Assembly (NCBI GenBank): GCA_003134765.1
Contig: PLCM01000035.1
Span: 52,743 to 116,742, forward strand
Reading direction: 5' to 3'
DNA: 64,000 nucleotides
DNA from: Spartobacteria bacterium
GTDB lineage: Bacteria > Verrucomicrobiota > Verrucomicrobiia > Chthoniobacterales > UBA10450
Shown: piece by piece, positions 32,777 to 42,701 of the stretch
How the letters are laid out: every line of letters starts with the position of its first letter
Position numbering within the stretch: the first letter of the stretch is position 1
The notes under the pieces: model-generated
What the model was told of the DNA's origin: nothing
Database searches by the model: none
The model's input: only the letters and a program-made list of their open reading frames with translations
Made by a program: the position numbers and the translations under genes

Positions 32777-34954
32777 CTATTTTTGCTGGACCTTTACCAG
32801 GGTAGCCGAAACGTTGTGGGAAACGGATGGACTGCCGCCGGTGCCAGTGATGGTGAGTGGATAGGTTCCGCGTCCTGAGCTTCCTGGGACGATGACCGTC
32901 AACGTGGTGTTCGTGGTTGCCGGGTTCGGACTGAAACTGCTACTGGCGCCGGAGGGAATGCCTGTGACAGTGAAGTTCACGGGTGTAGTAAAGCCTCCAC
33001 TTGGCGTGATGGTAACATTATACGTCGCCGTCCCTCCGCCGCGTGGAACGGTGAAGGACGATGGACTAACCGACAGCGAAAAATTAGGCGATGGCGTGGC
33101 AGTCGGTGTTGCGGTAGGTGTCGCAGTCGGCGTTGCAGTAGGTGTAGCAGTCGGTGTGGCGGTAGGTGTGGCAGTCGGTGTAGCAGTCGGTGTAGCGGTA
33201 GGTGTGGAGATAGGCGTAGCAGTCGGCGTGGCGGTAGGTGTAGCAGTCGGAGACGGTGTCGGGGTTGGGGTTGGATTGGCCGCGGCGATCTTAAAGCTCC
33301 CGATCCGGGTGCGCCAATTGAAAGTGCCGTTCGCTGCGTAGTATTCGTTGGTATACCAGAAGGTGCTGTCATCGATAGGATCGACGGTCATCGAACTATA
33401 GTCGCCCCAGCGGTTTCCGGTACCGCTCTGGCTGCCGGCCCCATCGAAAAGATGGGCCTCGCCCTGGCCGAGAACATTGAGCGGATCGGTAGCCAGGCGG
33501 CCGGCATACCGCAGTTGCGGATGGATGGCAGAGCTCGAGGCGCTGAAACCAAGGGCCATGTTCCCCTGGCCATCCATGGCGACGCTCCCCATCCAGCGCC
33601 AGGTGGTGTCGGGCTGATAGGTGCTTTCCTGATACTTTGTCACGGGGCCACTGGTGACATTGCGCAACTCAAACCAGCGAATCCCTGCGACGCCATTAGC
33701 ACTCACCGTGTAGTTTCCGATCACCGATTCGTGATCACCGAAGTTGCGATAGGCGAGGCGGAACATGAGCCGATCGCCGATGCCGTCGAGATAACCCGAC
33801 GAAGTAACACCGGTTTCTGGCACGCAGGCTCTCGTGTTTGGGCAAAGGGAGGTGAACCCAGCCGCCGGCGGATTAGCAAAAGTGGTGAAGGTGGAGTTAG
33901 CGGGCGTCCCGAAATCGGCGTGGAAATGATAGGTGGTGTAATTCGGATTCGTGCTCTGGCCGGGGAAACCGACGAAGGTTGCGGGCGCGCCCGCGGGCGG
34001 GAGAGTCTGGCCATCGAGACTGGCGGGGAGGAAGGGATCGACGGACCCGCCCAGTGGGCCCACGGGGCTAACGAAACTGGCGGAGGCACCGGTAAGCATG
34101 GCGGCCCGATTGAAGGCAAAGGCCTGGGGGCCGAGGTAGGACGACCCTGAGGAGTTAAAGACGTTCATACTCATGTAGTAGCCATCCGGCCAAACACTCA
34201 GGTGTGGATAATCGTAAAAGTTTGAACCGAGGTGGAAGCCATAGCGATAGTAGCTGCCGGTCGCGTCGCCGGTCGCCGAGACAGCCACGCACTCATCGGT
34301 GACCGGACCGTTCGAGGTGGATTTGGCGAATTGGGTGATGATCCAGCGATCGGCGAGTTGATCGTAAAGCACCACCGGGTCGCCCTGGCCGAGGGTTGCG
34401 CAGGGGCCGCCGAACCCGGTCCAGATCGAGGAGATGCTGTTTGGTCCGAGCTGGGACGCCCCGGTGTTCTTGTCGAAGACCTGAAACCCTTCATTAACAA
34501 TTTGGACGTACTGGGTTTTGCCCACCGCGCCGTTCGTGTCGGGTGGCGCACAGTTGCACCCAACTCCGGGAAAGGGAATGCCATCAAAGTTGTTGAGGGT
34601 GGCGGCAATGGAGGGAGCCAGGATAGCCAGCGCAGAAGACGCGTGCCGGCTCTGAATCACGGGGTCGGTCCCGTCCACGTGGCGGTGCGGGATCTTCGGA
34701 TTCTCGTTGGCTTCGTGCTCGGACTTGCCATCCGCGGCTGACCAGGGTGGCATCGAATGAAGCGGCGGCGACATATCATTCTGATAGGAGCGCCCGGCCG
34801 TGACGCTGTTTTGCTGCGCCGTCGGAGCCTGCGCGGAAAGAGAAGGTCCGGAAAGGAGCCCGAACGCAAGGAGCAATGCCGCCGAACAAAGGAGAAAAGT
34901 CAGCAGGAAACGAAACCGGGAAGAGGCAGAGCAGGATGAGCCAAGTCGATTCAT
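32777..34954 (-). CDS. Large secreted protein with PTPTA repeat and C-terminal Ig-like domain
   Basis: A 725-residue protein with a signal peptide ([20 protein letters not shown]). The long N-terminal part (about 90-560) has repeated strand-rich text ([25 protein letters not shown]-like stretches), suggesting a beta-propeller-like domain. A low-complexity linker of about 60 residues made of TPTA units precedes a final Ig-like/PKD-type domain ([20 protein letters not shown] to [12 protein letters not shown]). Such proteins are typically adhesive or cell-surface. Not recognised as a named family. Confidence 0.75.
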   Translation of the reverse strand: MNRLGSSCSASSRFRFLLTFLLCSAALLLAFGLLSGPSLSAQAPTAQQNSVTAGRSYQNDMSPPLHSMPPWSAADGKSEHEANENPKIPHRHVDGTDPVIQSRHASSALAILAPSIAATLNNFDGIPFPGVGCNCAPPDTNGAVGKTQYVQIVNEGFQVFDKNTGASQLGPNSISSIWTGFGGPCATLGQGDPVVLYDQLADRWIITQFAKSTSNGPVTDECVAVSATGDATGSYYRYGFHLGSNFYDYPHLSVWPDGYYMSMNVFNSSGSSYLGPQAFAFNRAAMLTGASASFVSPVGPLGGSVDPFLPASLDGQTLPPAGAPATFVGFPGQSTNPNYTTYHFHADFGTPANSTFTTFANPPAAGFTSLCPNTRACVPETGVTSSGYLDGIGDRLMFRLAYRNFGDHESVIGNYTVSANGVAGIRWFELRNVTSGPVTKYQESTYQPDTTWRWMGSVAMDGQGNMALGFSASSSAIHPQLRYAGRLATDPLNVLGQGEAHLFDGAGSQSGTGNRWGDYSSMTVDPIDDSTFWYTNEYYAANGTFNWRTRIGSFKIAAANPTPTPTPSPTATPTATPTATPISTPTATPTATPTATPTATPTATPTATPTATPTATPTATPSPNFSLSVSPSSFTVPRGGGTATYNVTITPSGGFTTPVNFTVTGIPSGASSSFSPNPATTNTTLTVIVPGSSGRGTYPLTITGTGGSPSVSHNVSATLVKVQQK
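33091..33267 (-). repeat. Tandem repeat encoding (TPTA)n linker
   Basis: About 12 tandem units of 12-18 bases (GGTGTAGCAGTC, GGTGTGGCGGTA and variants) in the plus orientation, coding [10 protein letters not shown] on the minus strand. The variety of third positions suggests slippage-prone but maintained sequence. Confidence 0.8.
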
Positions 34955-35142
34955 AAGGAAGAGATGGTTGCGACGGCAGCAATGAATTGCCGCGGGACTA
35001 CGCTATTCGAGGTTCCGGAGTGTAGTCACGTTTTTTTGGAAAACTGAGGATTACATTTTTGACAGAATTGCGCCAATGGCGAGCTCCCAACCGGTTCCCG
35101 TCTGAGGGCCGGCCGGTTCCAGAGATTTTTGCCTGATTTCAA

Positions 35143-37320
35143 ATGTCGCGTATCAGTTCAACCGCGACGGAGTTCTCATTCGTCGGAATGGAAATATTGT
35201 CCGCCGAAAACATTCAACAGAACTGCTTGAGCATCTCCACGGAACAAACAGCTTCGGCACGGAAGCTAACGGCGGCGAAAAGCTCGGACTCGTTTCTGAT
35301 CGATGGCATCAGGCTGCGGATTTTCCTGATTTCCTTCACGCTCCTCTTCTTCGAGCTCCTCTGCATTCGCTGGATCCCGGCTTACGTGCGGTATCTCAGC
35401 TATTTCACTAACTTCATCCTGCTCGCTTCGTTCCTCGGCATGGGGCTTGGTCTCCTGTCGGCCCGGCGCGCCACATTCAGGTTTCCTCCATTCCCGCTCA
35501 TGGTGTTGTTGCTCACCGCGGTCGTTGCGGTCAATCGGTTCGAGCTCAATATCTCCTCTACCGATGTTCTCTACTTCGGCTCCGGCACCCACGGCGTGGC
35601 GCGGGCGGAAAGTTTTATCCTTCTGCCGCTGATTTTCACCTTCGTGGCGGCGGCGTTCATTCCGCTCGCCCGGACTCTCGGTTCGCTCTTCACCCAGACG
35701 GCTCCGCTCACCGCCTACACCTTTGATATTCTGGGCAGCCTCGCGGGCACGGCGGCATTTTTCGTCATCGGCTATTTCGCTCTTCCGCCGATTTACTGGT
35801 TCGCAGTCCTCGGCCTTCTGGTCCTGGTCTTGAGCGCAAGGGCGGCATTCATCCGATCTGCTTTGTTCACGATCGCGGCGGCCGGCATTGCCCTGTTTCT
35901 GCAACGCGGCACCTATTGGTCGCCTTACTACAAGATAACCCTCACTCCCGCGACACCGGCCGGCTATACCCTCGACGTCAACAGTATCGGCCACCAGAGC
36001 ATGATCCCGTGGCGGGACAAGGAGCCGTTCTACCGCCGCGTTTACGAACTCTTTCCCGGCGCTTCGTTCGAGCACGCTCTCATTCTCGGCGCGGGTAGTG
36101 GCTCCGACACCGCGACGGCACTGGCGAATGGCGTGAAGTCGATTACGGCGGTCGAGATCGATCCGGTCATCGCGAAGCTCGGCGCGCGGTTTCACCCGGA
36201 CCGGCCCTACGACGATCCGCGCGTGCGACTGGTGAACGCAGACGGCCGCGTTTTCCTGCGGAACACGAACGAGAAATTCGATCTCATCATCTTTGCGTTG
36301 CCGGACTCACTCACCCTGACTTCGAGCATCGCCAATCTGCGGCTCGAGAGTTTTCTCTTCACCCAGGATTCGCTCGCGGCCGCGCGCGAGGCGCTCACGC
36401 CCAACGGTGTGCTGGTGCTCTACAATTATTACCGGGAACCGTGGTTGATCGAGAAACTGGCCAGCATGGTCGGGCGTACGTTCGCCCGCGATTCGTTTGT
36501 TTCGACTTACGGAGGCCAGGGACGGGGCGCAGTCATCATCAATGGCCCAAGGTTGAGCGAGATTCCGGCGGGCGCCTATGGTCCTTACCGCGAAAAGACT
36601 TTCTCTCCGGCCGAAACAAGGCTGCGGGTGACGGGTGAAGGATTTTTCGCAGTGACTGACAAACCGGCCGCGACGGACGACTGGCCATTCATTTATCTTC
36701 CGAAGAAATCATTTCCGATGCTTTATCTCCGCGGTCTTGCGGTGATCCTGGGGATTTCGCTGGCAGCTATTTTTTTGATAGCTCCACGCAGCACGCTGTG
36801 GCGGTTCGACTGGCACATGTTCTTTCTTGGGGTGGCTTTTGCCCTCCTGGAAGTGAAGGCGCTGATCACGTTCGCGCTCCTTTTCGGAAGCACGTGGAAT
36901 GTGAACTCGCTCGTCTTCTTCGCCATCCTCACGAGCGTGCTGGTCGCGGTCCTGGTGAATGCGCGGTTTAGCTTTCGCCGGATCTGGATTTTCTACCTTC
37001 TGCTCTTCGGGATGCTGGCGTTGAACCTGGTGGTGCGGCCGGAGGCGCTGCTCCTGCAAAACGCGATCGCGCGTTATGTGATCGCGAGTTGTCTCATCTT
37101 CGCACCCGTCTTTCTGGCGAACGTGATTTTCTCGAATTCATTTCGCGAGACTGAGGTGGCGGATGTGGCGTTCGCCTCGAATCTTCTTGGGATCATGGTC
37201 GGGGGAATGCTGGAATACTTCAGCATGCTTGTCGGGTATCACATGCTTCTCGTCGCCGTGATCGCGTTCTATTTTCTCGCGATGGTGATGCGGGGGCGGA
37301 CGAGGCCGCGAATCAACTAG
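35143..37320 (+). CDS. Membrane protein with spermidine-synthase-like domain
   Basis: A 725-residue protein. About six or seven membrane helices (55-245), then a SpeE-like Rossmann domain at about 295-470: LILGAGSGSDTATAL (about 311-325), VEIDPVIAKLGARF with the acidic SAM/dcSAM-ribose contact, and VNADGRVFLR. Six more helices complete it. The canonical aminopropyl-transfer residues are not obvious, so a methyltransferase or sensor role is equally possible. The start may be the second Met, 15 codons in. Confidence 0.8.
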   Translation: MSRISSTATEFSFVGMEILSAENIQQNCLSISTEQTASARKLTAAKSSDSFLIDGIRLRIFLISFTLLFFELLCIRWIPAYVRYLSYFTNFILLASFLGMGLGLLSARRATFRFPPFPLMVLLLTAVVAVNRFELNISSTDVLYFGSGTHGVARAESFILLPLIFTFVAAAFIPLARTLGSLFTQTAPLTAYTFDILGSLAGTAAFFVIGYFALPPIYWFAVLGLLVLVLSARAAFIRSALFTIAAAGIALFLQRGTYWSPYYKITLTPATPAGYTLDVNSIGHQSMIPWRDKEPFYRRVYELFPGASFEHALILGAGSGSDTATALANGVKSITAVEIDPVIAKLGARFHPDRPYDDPRVRLVNADGRVFLRNTNEKFDLIIFALPDSLTLTSSIANLRLESFLFTQDSLAAAREALTPNGVLVLYNYYREPWLIEKLASMVGRTFARDSFVSTYGGQGRGAVIINGPRLSEIPAGAYGPYREKTFSPAETRLRVTGEGFFAVTDKPAATDDWPFIYLPKKSFPMLYLRGLAVILGISLAAIFLIAPRSTLWRFDWHMFFLGVAFALLEVKALITFALLFGSTWNVNSLVFFAILTSVLVAVLVNARFSFRRIWIFYLLLFGMLALNLVVRPEALLLQNAIARYVIASCLIFAPVFLANVIFSNSFRETEVADVAFASNLLGIMVGGMLEYFSMLVGYHMLLVAVIAFYFLAMVMRGRTRPRIN

Positions 37321-37321
37321 C

Positions 37322-38308
37322 TTAACTAACTCCGACGCCCATCAGCAGTCCTCCGGCACTCACTGCTGGATTGATGGTGAGGAAAAGAATGCGTCCGGTG
37401 ACCGGCGCGAACACGGTCTCGAGAGTGTCACCGAACAATGACCCGACGGTTCCGATCGCGGCGCCTTGCTCCACGAGGTCGCCGGCAGCGACGTTCGGAT
37501 AAAACATGCCGGCGTTACTGGAGTAAATCCAATCAAAGGCGGTGAGGACCGCGGGGGCGGAGACATCGGAAACGGAATCGTTACTCATTCCGAGATGGCG
37601 CAGGACACGACGAACTCCATCGATCAGCAGCGTGACCGCGTCTTCTTGGAGTTGACCTATGCCACCGGCCTCGGCGAGTACGGCCGGCACTCCGATTTCC
37701 GCGGCGGCGACGTAACTCGATGAGCCTTTCGCTTGCTGGATCGGACGACTAACGGTGAGCACGTAGGGTAGCCCGAAAACTAGCGCCAACTCCTTACTCC
37801 GGCGATCTACGTCGGTGTCGCCCTGCCGACAGATGCTGAACGGGATCAGCGCTTCGGGAATATCGCCGCCGTGCAGGTCAATGTAAGCGTCCGCGTAAGT
37901 GATGAATTCGTGGACGAGCGCGTGCGTCATCTGTTCGCTATAGCTCCCTGCGGGGTCGCCGGGGAAAACGCGGTTGGGGTTCACGTTGTCCACCGGACAA
38001 ACAAACATGCTCCGGTTCCGGAACGCCGGCAGATTCAGCACCGGCATAAGGATGATGGTCCCAGTGATGTCACTCGGATCGAGTTCGCGCGCGAGCCGAA
38101 TCACAGCTTCGATCGCGGGGTATTCGCCGCCGTGGACACCTGCGCCGACGAGCAAAACCGGTCCCGGCTCAGCGCCGGTGATCGTGACCACGGGCCGAGG
38201 CTCATCGTTCAGCAGAGCACCGGGAAGCGTGACAAGGTGCCGTTGCCTGGCGCCAGGTAATAGTGGCCCCAGGATCGGGATTTCAGGCGGATATTTCATC
38301 GGCTGCAA
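37322..38308 (-). CDS. Succinylglutamate desuccinylase / aspartoacylase-family protein
   Basis: A 328-residue zinc amidohydrolase. H59 and E62 (GVHGGEY) and H146 (IDLHGGDI) form the metal site; the catalytic Glu is probably E214 region (VLAEAGGIGQLQ). NPNRVFPG is the substrate-binding loop. Family members deacylate N-acyl amino acids; this one resembles the AstE/AspA-like group with C-terminal strand domain. Its stop lies 2 bp from the converging SpeE-like gene. Confidence 0.85.
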   Translation of the reverse strand: MQPMKYPPEIPILGPLLPGARQRHLVTLPGALLNDEPRPVVTITGAEPGPVLLVGAGVHGGEYPAIEAVIRLARELDPSDITGTIILMPVLNLPAFRNRSMFVCPVDNVNPNRVFPGDPAGSYSEQMTHALVHEFITYADAYIDLHGGDIPEALIPFSICRQGDTDVDRRSKELALVFGLPYVLTVSRPIQQAKGSSSYVAAAEIGVPAVLAEAGGIGQLQEDAVTLLIDGVRRVLRHLGMSNDSVSDVSAPAVLTAFDWIYSSNAGMFYPNVAAGDLVEQGAAIGTVGSLFGDTLETVFAPVTGRILFLTINPAVSAGGLLMGVGVS

Positions 38309-38664
38309 AACTCAGCTTGGTCGGCGGCTCAAGGCAAGCGCGAGAACGTAAGACGGAAGTTTCATGCGTGGCGAAAAATGGCGTAATAAGGGCTCGCACG
38401 CGAACAATACCTAAAGGCCGATCCGTCCGTTGGCGGATTAGAGATTGGTTATTGGGCGAAAGGGCGGAACTGGGGCCGCCAGTTATTTGTTATCGGTTGT
38501 TAGAGTGATAGAGACGGAGGACCTCGCTGCGCTCGCGGATGTTAGAGGTCCTTCGACTTCGCCTTGCTTCGCTCAGGACGACAAATAGGGACGAAGCAAA
38601 TGTTTAACGCCTAATGAAGAGGGGCGTCAACTCGTCACATGTCACTCGTCCCAGCTTGTAACGT
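38309..38664. other. Repeat-rich intergenic region
   Basis: No gene supported. Contains two pieces of the ggttattggagat family (38435-38457 and 38481-38505) and a GAGGACCTCGCTGCGCTCGC/CTTCGCTCAGGACGAC-type repeat (about 38510-38590). Confidence 0.5.
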
Positions 38665-39057
38665 CTAGGCTGCGAGGCGATCGACGGCGGAACGGAGGTC
38701 GGCGATGTTAAATGGCTTCGAGAAGATGTCGTGCACGTCCATCCGCTCGTAGGCTTCGCGAATTTCCGACGAGAGATGCGCCGAGACGACGATGATTTTG
38801 CCATTGTCGCCGCGTTCCCTGAGCGCCCTAACCAGTTCCGAACCGGTCAGGTGAGGCATTTTTTGATCGACGATCATCACGTCGTAATGTTTCGAGCTGT
38901 CATCGAGCCGGGCGAGGGCGGCCACACCGCTCTCCACACAGGTCACTTCGTAACGCGGACCGGCAAACACGAATCGCAGCGACAGCGTCACCGACGGTTC
39001 ATTATCGACTGCCAGGATTCGAAGAGGTGCGCCCATTGTCGAGGTACGAACTAGCAT
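38665..39057 (-). CDS. Single-domain response regulator receiver
   Basis: A 130-residue CheY-like protein. Acidic D18, phospho-acceptor D64 in MIVDQKMPHL and K114 in FSKPF are all present, with the T/S switch in VVSAHL. The start may be the eighth residue (MGAPLRIL). Alone, without output or kinase nearby, it probably works as a phosphorylation relay or allosteric regulator. Confidence 0.88.
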   Translation of the reverse strand: MLVRTSTMGAPLRILAVDNEPSVTLSLRFVFAGPRYEVTCVESGVAALARLDDSSKHYDVMIVDQKMPHLTGSELVRALRERGDNGKIIVVSAHLSSEIREAYERMDVHDIFSKPFNIADLRSAVDRLAA

Positions 39058-39147
39058 CGTCCGTACCGGCGGTGGACATTCCCTGGGTCGAGAATTGTTG
39101 GACGGCGCGCCGCGTCCCAGGGCCCTTCACGAATGGGTGGAAGTCAG

Positions 39148-40041
39148 CTACTTGGATTTGCTCCCGGCCAGTTCGGCGCGGGCCCGGGCCATCTGCTTCT
39201 TTTCCTTGGAGCTTAGCTTCGGAAAGTGAAGGTGAAGGGAACGTAGTTTCTCGATGACGATCGATGAAACGACCAGCTGGGTAAACCATTTGTGATCGGC
39301 TGGGACGACGTGCCATGGGGCGTGGGCCGGGGAGGTGGCGCGGACCATCTCTTCAAAGGCATTCATGTAACGGTCCCAGAGTTTCCGCTCGACCAGGTCG
39401 TCCTTGTTGAACTTCCAGTGTTTTTCCTTCCGGTCGATTCGATCCAGGATCCGCCGGCGCTGTTCCTCCGGTGAAAGATGGAGGAAGAACTTGAGGACGA
39501 CCGTCCCGTTGCGCGTGAGATGGCGTTCAAAATCGTTGATGCTCGCGTAGCGCTCTCGCCAAATCCGTTTCGTGACCAGCTTCTTCGGAATGCGCTGATT
39601 CCCGAGATACTCCGGATGCACTTTGACGACGAGGACTTCTTCGTAGTAGCTCCGGTTCAGCACGCCGATGCGGCCGCGCTCGGGCATTGCCTTCGACGCG
39701 CGCCAGAGAAAGTCGTGGGCGAGCTCCTCCTGACTCGGCGTCTTGAAGGAAGTGACCGTACATCCCTGCGGATTTACGCCGGAGAGAACGTGCTTGATGG
39801 TGGCGTCCTTGCCGGCTGTATCCATAGCCTGGAAGACGAGGAGCAGCGACCATTCGGCCTGGGCGTAGAGTTTTTCCTGCAACTCACAAATCGTGGTTAC
39901 GCTTTTTTTGAGCCGCTTTGACACGCCCTCTTTCGATTGGATCTCGCCCGTATCGCCGGGATCGAAATCTTTCAGTCGAAACTTGTCCGGGGAATCGATG
40001 CGGTACCGCGTGGGGTGAAGATCCTCTGTGAGCTCGGACAT
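39148..40041 (-). CDS. Polyphosphate kinase 2 family protein
   Basis: A 297-residue PPK2. Walker A-like AMDTAGKDATIKHV (72-85), SGVNPQG (87-93), the lid segment RGRIGVLNRSYYEEVLVV (about 122-139) and FLHLSPEEQRRRILDRI (about 185-201) are all conserved. The MDxAGKD variant with SGVNPQG is characteristic of PPK2 enzymes that phosphorylate AMP and ADP from polyphosphate (class III-like). Likely cytoplasmic nucleotide regeneration. Confidence 0.9.
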   Translation of the reverse strand: MSELTEDLHPTRYRIDSPDKFRLKDFDPGDTGEIQSKEGVSKRLKKSVTTICELQEKLYAQAEWSLLLVFQAMDTAGKDATIKHVLSGVNPQGCTVTSFKTPSQEELAHDFLWRASKAMPERGRIGVLNRSYYEEVLVVKVHPEYLGNQRIPKKLVTKRIWRERYASINDFERHLTRNGTVVLKFFLHLSPEEQRRRILDRIDRKEKHWKFNKDDLVERKLWDRYMNAFEEMVRATSPAHAPWHVVPADHKWFTQLVVSSIVIEKLRSLHLHFPKLSSKEKKQMARARAELAGSKSK

Positions 40042-40235
40042 GAATGGCGATTATCGTCTCTGAATGGTGCGATGCCAGCCGAGTTTTTTAGCGGAAATCC
40101 TGACCGCAACCTGATCTTCCGCAGGAAATCAAAAACCGCCGGCGCCGCTTGGTTCCAAAGCGAAAACCACCACGACTTGCCATCCCAAAATAAGAAAGTA
40201 GAAGTGGGAAATCGATTCTGCTTTACTGGCCGGCG

Positions 40236-40733
40236 ATGCAACCGAGCGAAGCTCTTGGCGTTGCGGCGCAGGTGGCGGTGGCGCTGGCCGGGTTTGCCGG
40301 GGTGGTGGTGGTTTTTCGTCCGGAATCTGCCCACCGCTGGTCTGCCCTGGACCGATTTCGACTTCATCTCCTGCTGACCAATTCGATTTATCCGCTCGCC
40401 TTTTCCATTTTTGGGATCCTGCTGCTTACGATAGCCCCGGCGCCCGCATCGATCTGGCGCTGGTGCAGCGGAATCGCCGTTGGCACTCAGGTTTTGGGCC
40501 TGCTGGCTAGCGCCGGGAGCATGCGCAGCCTTGGCTCCGCTGACCTCGAGGGCATCAGCAAACTGCTGTTCTATCCGCTGTTGGTGGCAGGAGTGACGGC
40601 CATGTTGCTGCAGGTTTACAATATTATCGTGCTCAATTTGTTTTGGCCCTTCTTCGCCGCGATCGTGGTCCATCTCCTTGCGGCCATGTTACAGTTTATG
40701 CGCTTCGTTGTTCCGACGTCGAAATCAAATTGA
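40236..40733 (+). CDS. Four-helix membrane protein, unknown
   Basis: A 165-residue protein with hydrophobic segments at about 7-27, 47-66, 80-98 and 112-133 plus a final amphipathic stretch. No motif recognised. It ends 22 bp before the methyltransferase-like gene (40755) on the same strand and may share its operon. Confidence 0.7.
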   Translation: MQPSEALGVAAQVAVALAGFAGVVVVFRPESAHRWSALDRFRLHLLLTNSIYPLAFSIFGILLLTIAPAPASIWRWCSGIAVGTQVLGLLASAGSMRSLGSADLEGISKLLFYPLLVAGVTAMLLQVYNIIVLNLFWPFFAAIVVHLLAAMLQFMRFVVPTSKSN

Positions 40734-40754
40734 GCGTGCTTGACGAATAATCGA

Positions 40755-41240
40755 ATGGACCAGGAGTTGGCGAACGGGTCGAAAGATCGAGCCGGAGTGA
40801 TCGCGCCGCCGCCGCTGATTTTTCTGGGTGGAATCCTGCTCGGGATCGCCCTGGATCGTTGGGGGCGGCCCTGGCCGATCTTCGCCTCGGCAGGTCCGCG
40901 ATGGAGCGGGCTCGCGGCCATCGTAGCCGGGATCGCGATTATCGTTGCGGGAAGGAAGGCGATGCTGGCGGCGGAGACGAATATCAATCCCTTCAAGCCG
41001 ACAACTGCGATCGTGAGCTCGGGACCGTTTCGTTTCACGAGGAACCCGCTCTACCTGTCTGTGACTCTCATCTACCTCGGTCTGACTCTGGCGGTGAATA
41101 CGTGGTGGGCGTTCCTTCTTCTTGGGCCCGTGCTCCTATTCATCCATTTTGGTGTCGTCCTAAGGGAAGAGCGTTATCTGGAACGTAGGTTCGGCGAAAG
41201 CTATCGGGAGTATCGATTGCGCGTGCGTCGATACCTGTAG
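40755..41240 (+). CDS. Isoprenylcysteine/phospholipid methyltransferase-family membrane protein
   Basis: 161 residues from the ATG at 40755 (an upstream TTG at 40740 is possible). Two N-terminal helices, then the ICMT/PEMT core: SSGPFRFTRNPLYLSVTLIY (about 87-106), LGPVLLFIHFGVVLREERYL (about 122-141) and GESYREYRLRVRRYL with the RNPxY-type SAM-binding motif. It should methylate a lipid or isoprenyl-cysteine-like acceptor in the inner membrane. Confidence 0.8.
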   Translation: MDQELANGSKDRAGVIAPPPLIFLGGILLGIALDRWGRPWPIFASAGPRWSGLAAIVAGIAIIVAGRKAMLAAETNINPFKPTTAIVSSGPFRFTRNPLYLSVTLIYLGLTLAVNTWWAFLLLGPVLLFIHFGVVLREERYLERRFGESYREYRLRVRRYL

Positions 41241-41244
41241 AATA

Positions 41245-41637
41245 ATGGAAAACATGCGCGCGAGATTTGTTCTCCTGGCTCTGTTAGTAACAACGCTTTC
41301 ATCGTTCGCAGACGCAGCGTGGTTGAAGCATGATGTGGCGACGATCAGTCCTTTGATCGCCGATGACATTCAATCCTGGTCGTTCAAGGGAGCGAGACGG
41401 GGCAAAGCCGACCTGTTGCGCTCGGTCGAGAAAAGCGAGGAAACCGACACCAAGGTGGAAGAGCCCATGGTGCGCGTGTTGGGCGACGCCGCGATCTATA
41501 CGGCGCGAATCATCGATAGCGGCAAGCGCGCTGGCGGCGAACCCTTTTCTCTCACCAGTCTGGTGACGAACGTGTGGGCGCGGCGTGGCGGCAAATGGCA
41601 AGTTGTGTCCGAACACCAGAGCGTGGTGCAGAAATGA
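41245..41637 (+). CDS. Exported SnoaL/DUF4440-like NTF2-fold protein
   Basis: A 130-residue protein with a signal peptide (FVLLALLVTTLSSFADAAWL). The body (DDIQSWSFKGARRGKADLLR, then WARRGGKWQVVSEHQSVVQK) fits the second half of an NTF2/DUF4440 domain. The usual N-terminal helix pair between signal and first strand is shorter than expected, so the fold may be compressed. It begins 4 bp after the methyltransferase-like gene, so both probably belong to one unit. Confidence 0.6.
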   Translation: MENMRARFVLLALLVTTLSSFADAAWLKHDVATISPLIADDIQSWSFKGARRGKADLLRSVEKSEETDTKVEEPMVRVLGDAAIYTARIIDSGKRAGGEPFSLTSLVTNVWARRGGKWQVVSEHQSVVQK

Positions 41638-41704
41638 AGATTCTTCTCGAAATGGGCGAAGCCTTCCTTCTAACGTCAGCGGCGGCAACCAAGGAGACCT
41701 GACG

Positions 41705-42298
41705 ATGATGACACATGGAAAAACTGGGAAGCGCGTGCTTCTGGGAGTTTGCGCGGTAGCGACGCTTTCATTGGGCGCGCCCAGGGTTTCGGCCGCGGAG
41801 ATTAGCGGGATGAAATTGCCCGACCAGGTGACGGTGGAAGGGAAGACGCTCAAATTGAACGGGACCGGGCTCAGGCAGGCGACCATTCTCAAGATCAACG
41901 TGTATGCGGCCGGTCTTTATCTGGAAAATTTATCAAAGGACGCGGAAGCGATCGCGAATTCGGATCAGTCCAAGAGCATCGAGATGGTGTTCATGCGCGA
42001 CGTGAGCGCGAAGCAGATGGCGGACGCGTTTCAGGAAGGGTTCGAGAAGAATTGCGTAGCGGATTGCGCGAGACTCAAACCGGATATCGGCAAGTTGCAG
42101 GGCCTGATGAAGGACATGAAGAAGGGCGACGCGATGGCCTACCATTTTCTTCCGGACAGGGTGGAAGTTCTGATCCGGGGGCAAAAGGTGGGATCGATCG
42201 GAGACAAGGGGTTCAGCCAGCAGTTGATTCGTTGCTGGATCGGGAAGAATCCACCGAACGCAGGACTGAAAGAAGGGCTGGTCGGGGGAAAAAAGTAG
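41705..42298 (+). CDS. Exported chalcone-isomerase-like protein
   Basis: 197 residues from the ATG at 41705, chosen because AAGGAG sits at good spacing; the frame itself extends upstream into the preceding gene. After the signal peptide (LLGVCAVATLSLGAPRVSAA) comes a Chalcone_3-type domain (LKINVYAAGLYLE, IEMVFMRDVSAKQMADAFQE, FLPDRVEVLIRGQKVG). In bacteria these proteins are periplasmic and of unclear substrate; flavanone chemistry is unlikely. Confidence 0.8.
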   Translation: MMTHGKTGKRVLLGVCAVATLSLGAPRVSAAEISGMKLPDQVTVEGKTLKLNGTGLRQATILKINVYAAGLYLENLSKDAEAIANSDQSKSIEMVFMRDVSAKQMADAFQEGFEKNCVADCARLKPDIGKLQGLMKDMKKGDAMAYHFLPDRVEVLIRGQKVGSIGDKGFSQQLIRCWIGKNPPNAGLKEGLVGGKK

Positions 42299-42701
42299 AA
42301 AGTAGAAAGTAGAAATTAGAAAATTGGGAAGTAGGAGGGGAGGGCGGAGGCGGGAGGTCAGCCCGTTCGCTGACGGCTGAGGGGAATCCGGAGTTCGAAA
42401 GCGCTATTGGGAAAGCGCCATTTCCCGACCTCACATCCAGTTTGGGGTAGCCAAGGCCGAAAATCGGCTCCCCGTCGGTACGGCTCCTGAGAACGGCTCG
42501 CATTCTGTTCTCAAACTGTTTGTCTGGATCAATTCGCATCATGCGATATCGATTCCGCCTTCAATCGCGGCTAATCCGTGTCCCCCCGTCCTAACCTTTG
42601 GAAATATGTTCACGAAAACTGTTTTGTCTCTGATCCTCAGTGGTCTCCGGCGGGCTCCTGTGCCGCCCATGGGCACGCGCGCTGCTAATTGGAGTGGTAA
42701 C
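42299..42701. other. Repeat-rich intergenic region before the L,D-transpeptidase
   Basis: Starts with AAAGTAGAAAGTAGAAA-type microrepeats (42297-42325), then GAGGGCGGAGGCGGGAGG (about 42337-42355) and GC-rich stretches. No gene supported. The transpeptidase ribosome-binding site (GGAGTGG) lies at its right end. Confidence 0.5.

Noticed and set aside
33091..33267. Tandem repeats considered as CRISPR array
   Set aside because: Units are 12-18 bases without unique spacers and encode a continuous PTPTA linker.
35266..36195. 309-codon minus-strand frame opposite the SpeE-like gene
   Set aside because: Very Arg/Glu-rich, no domains; reverse of transmembrane-helix codons.
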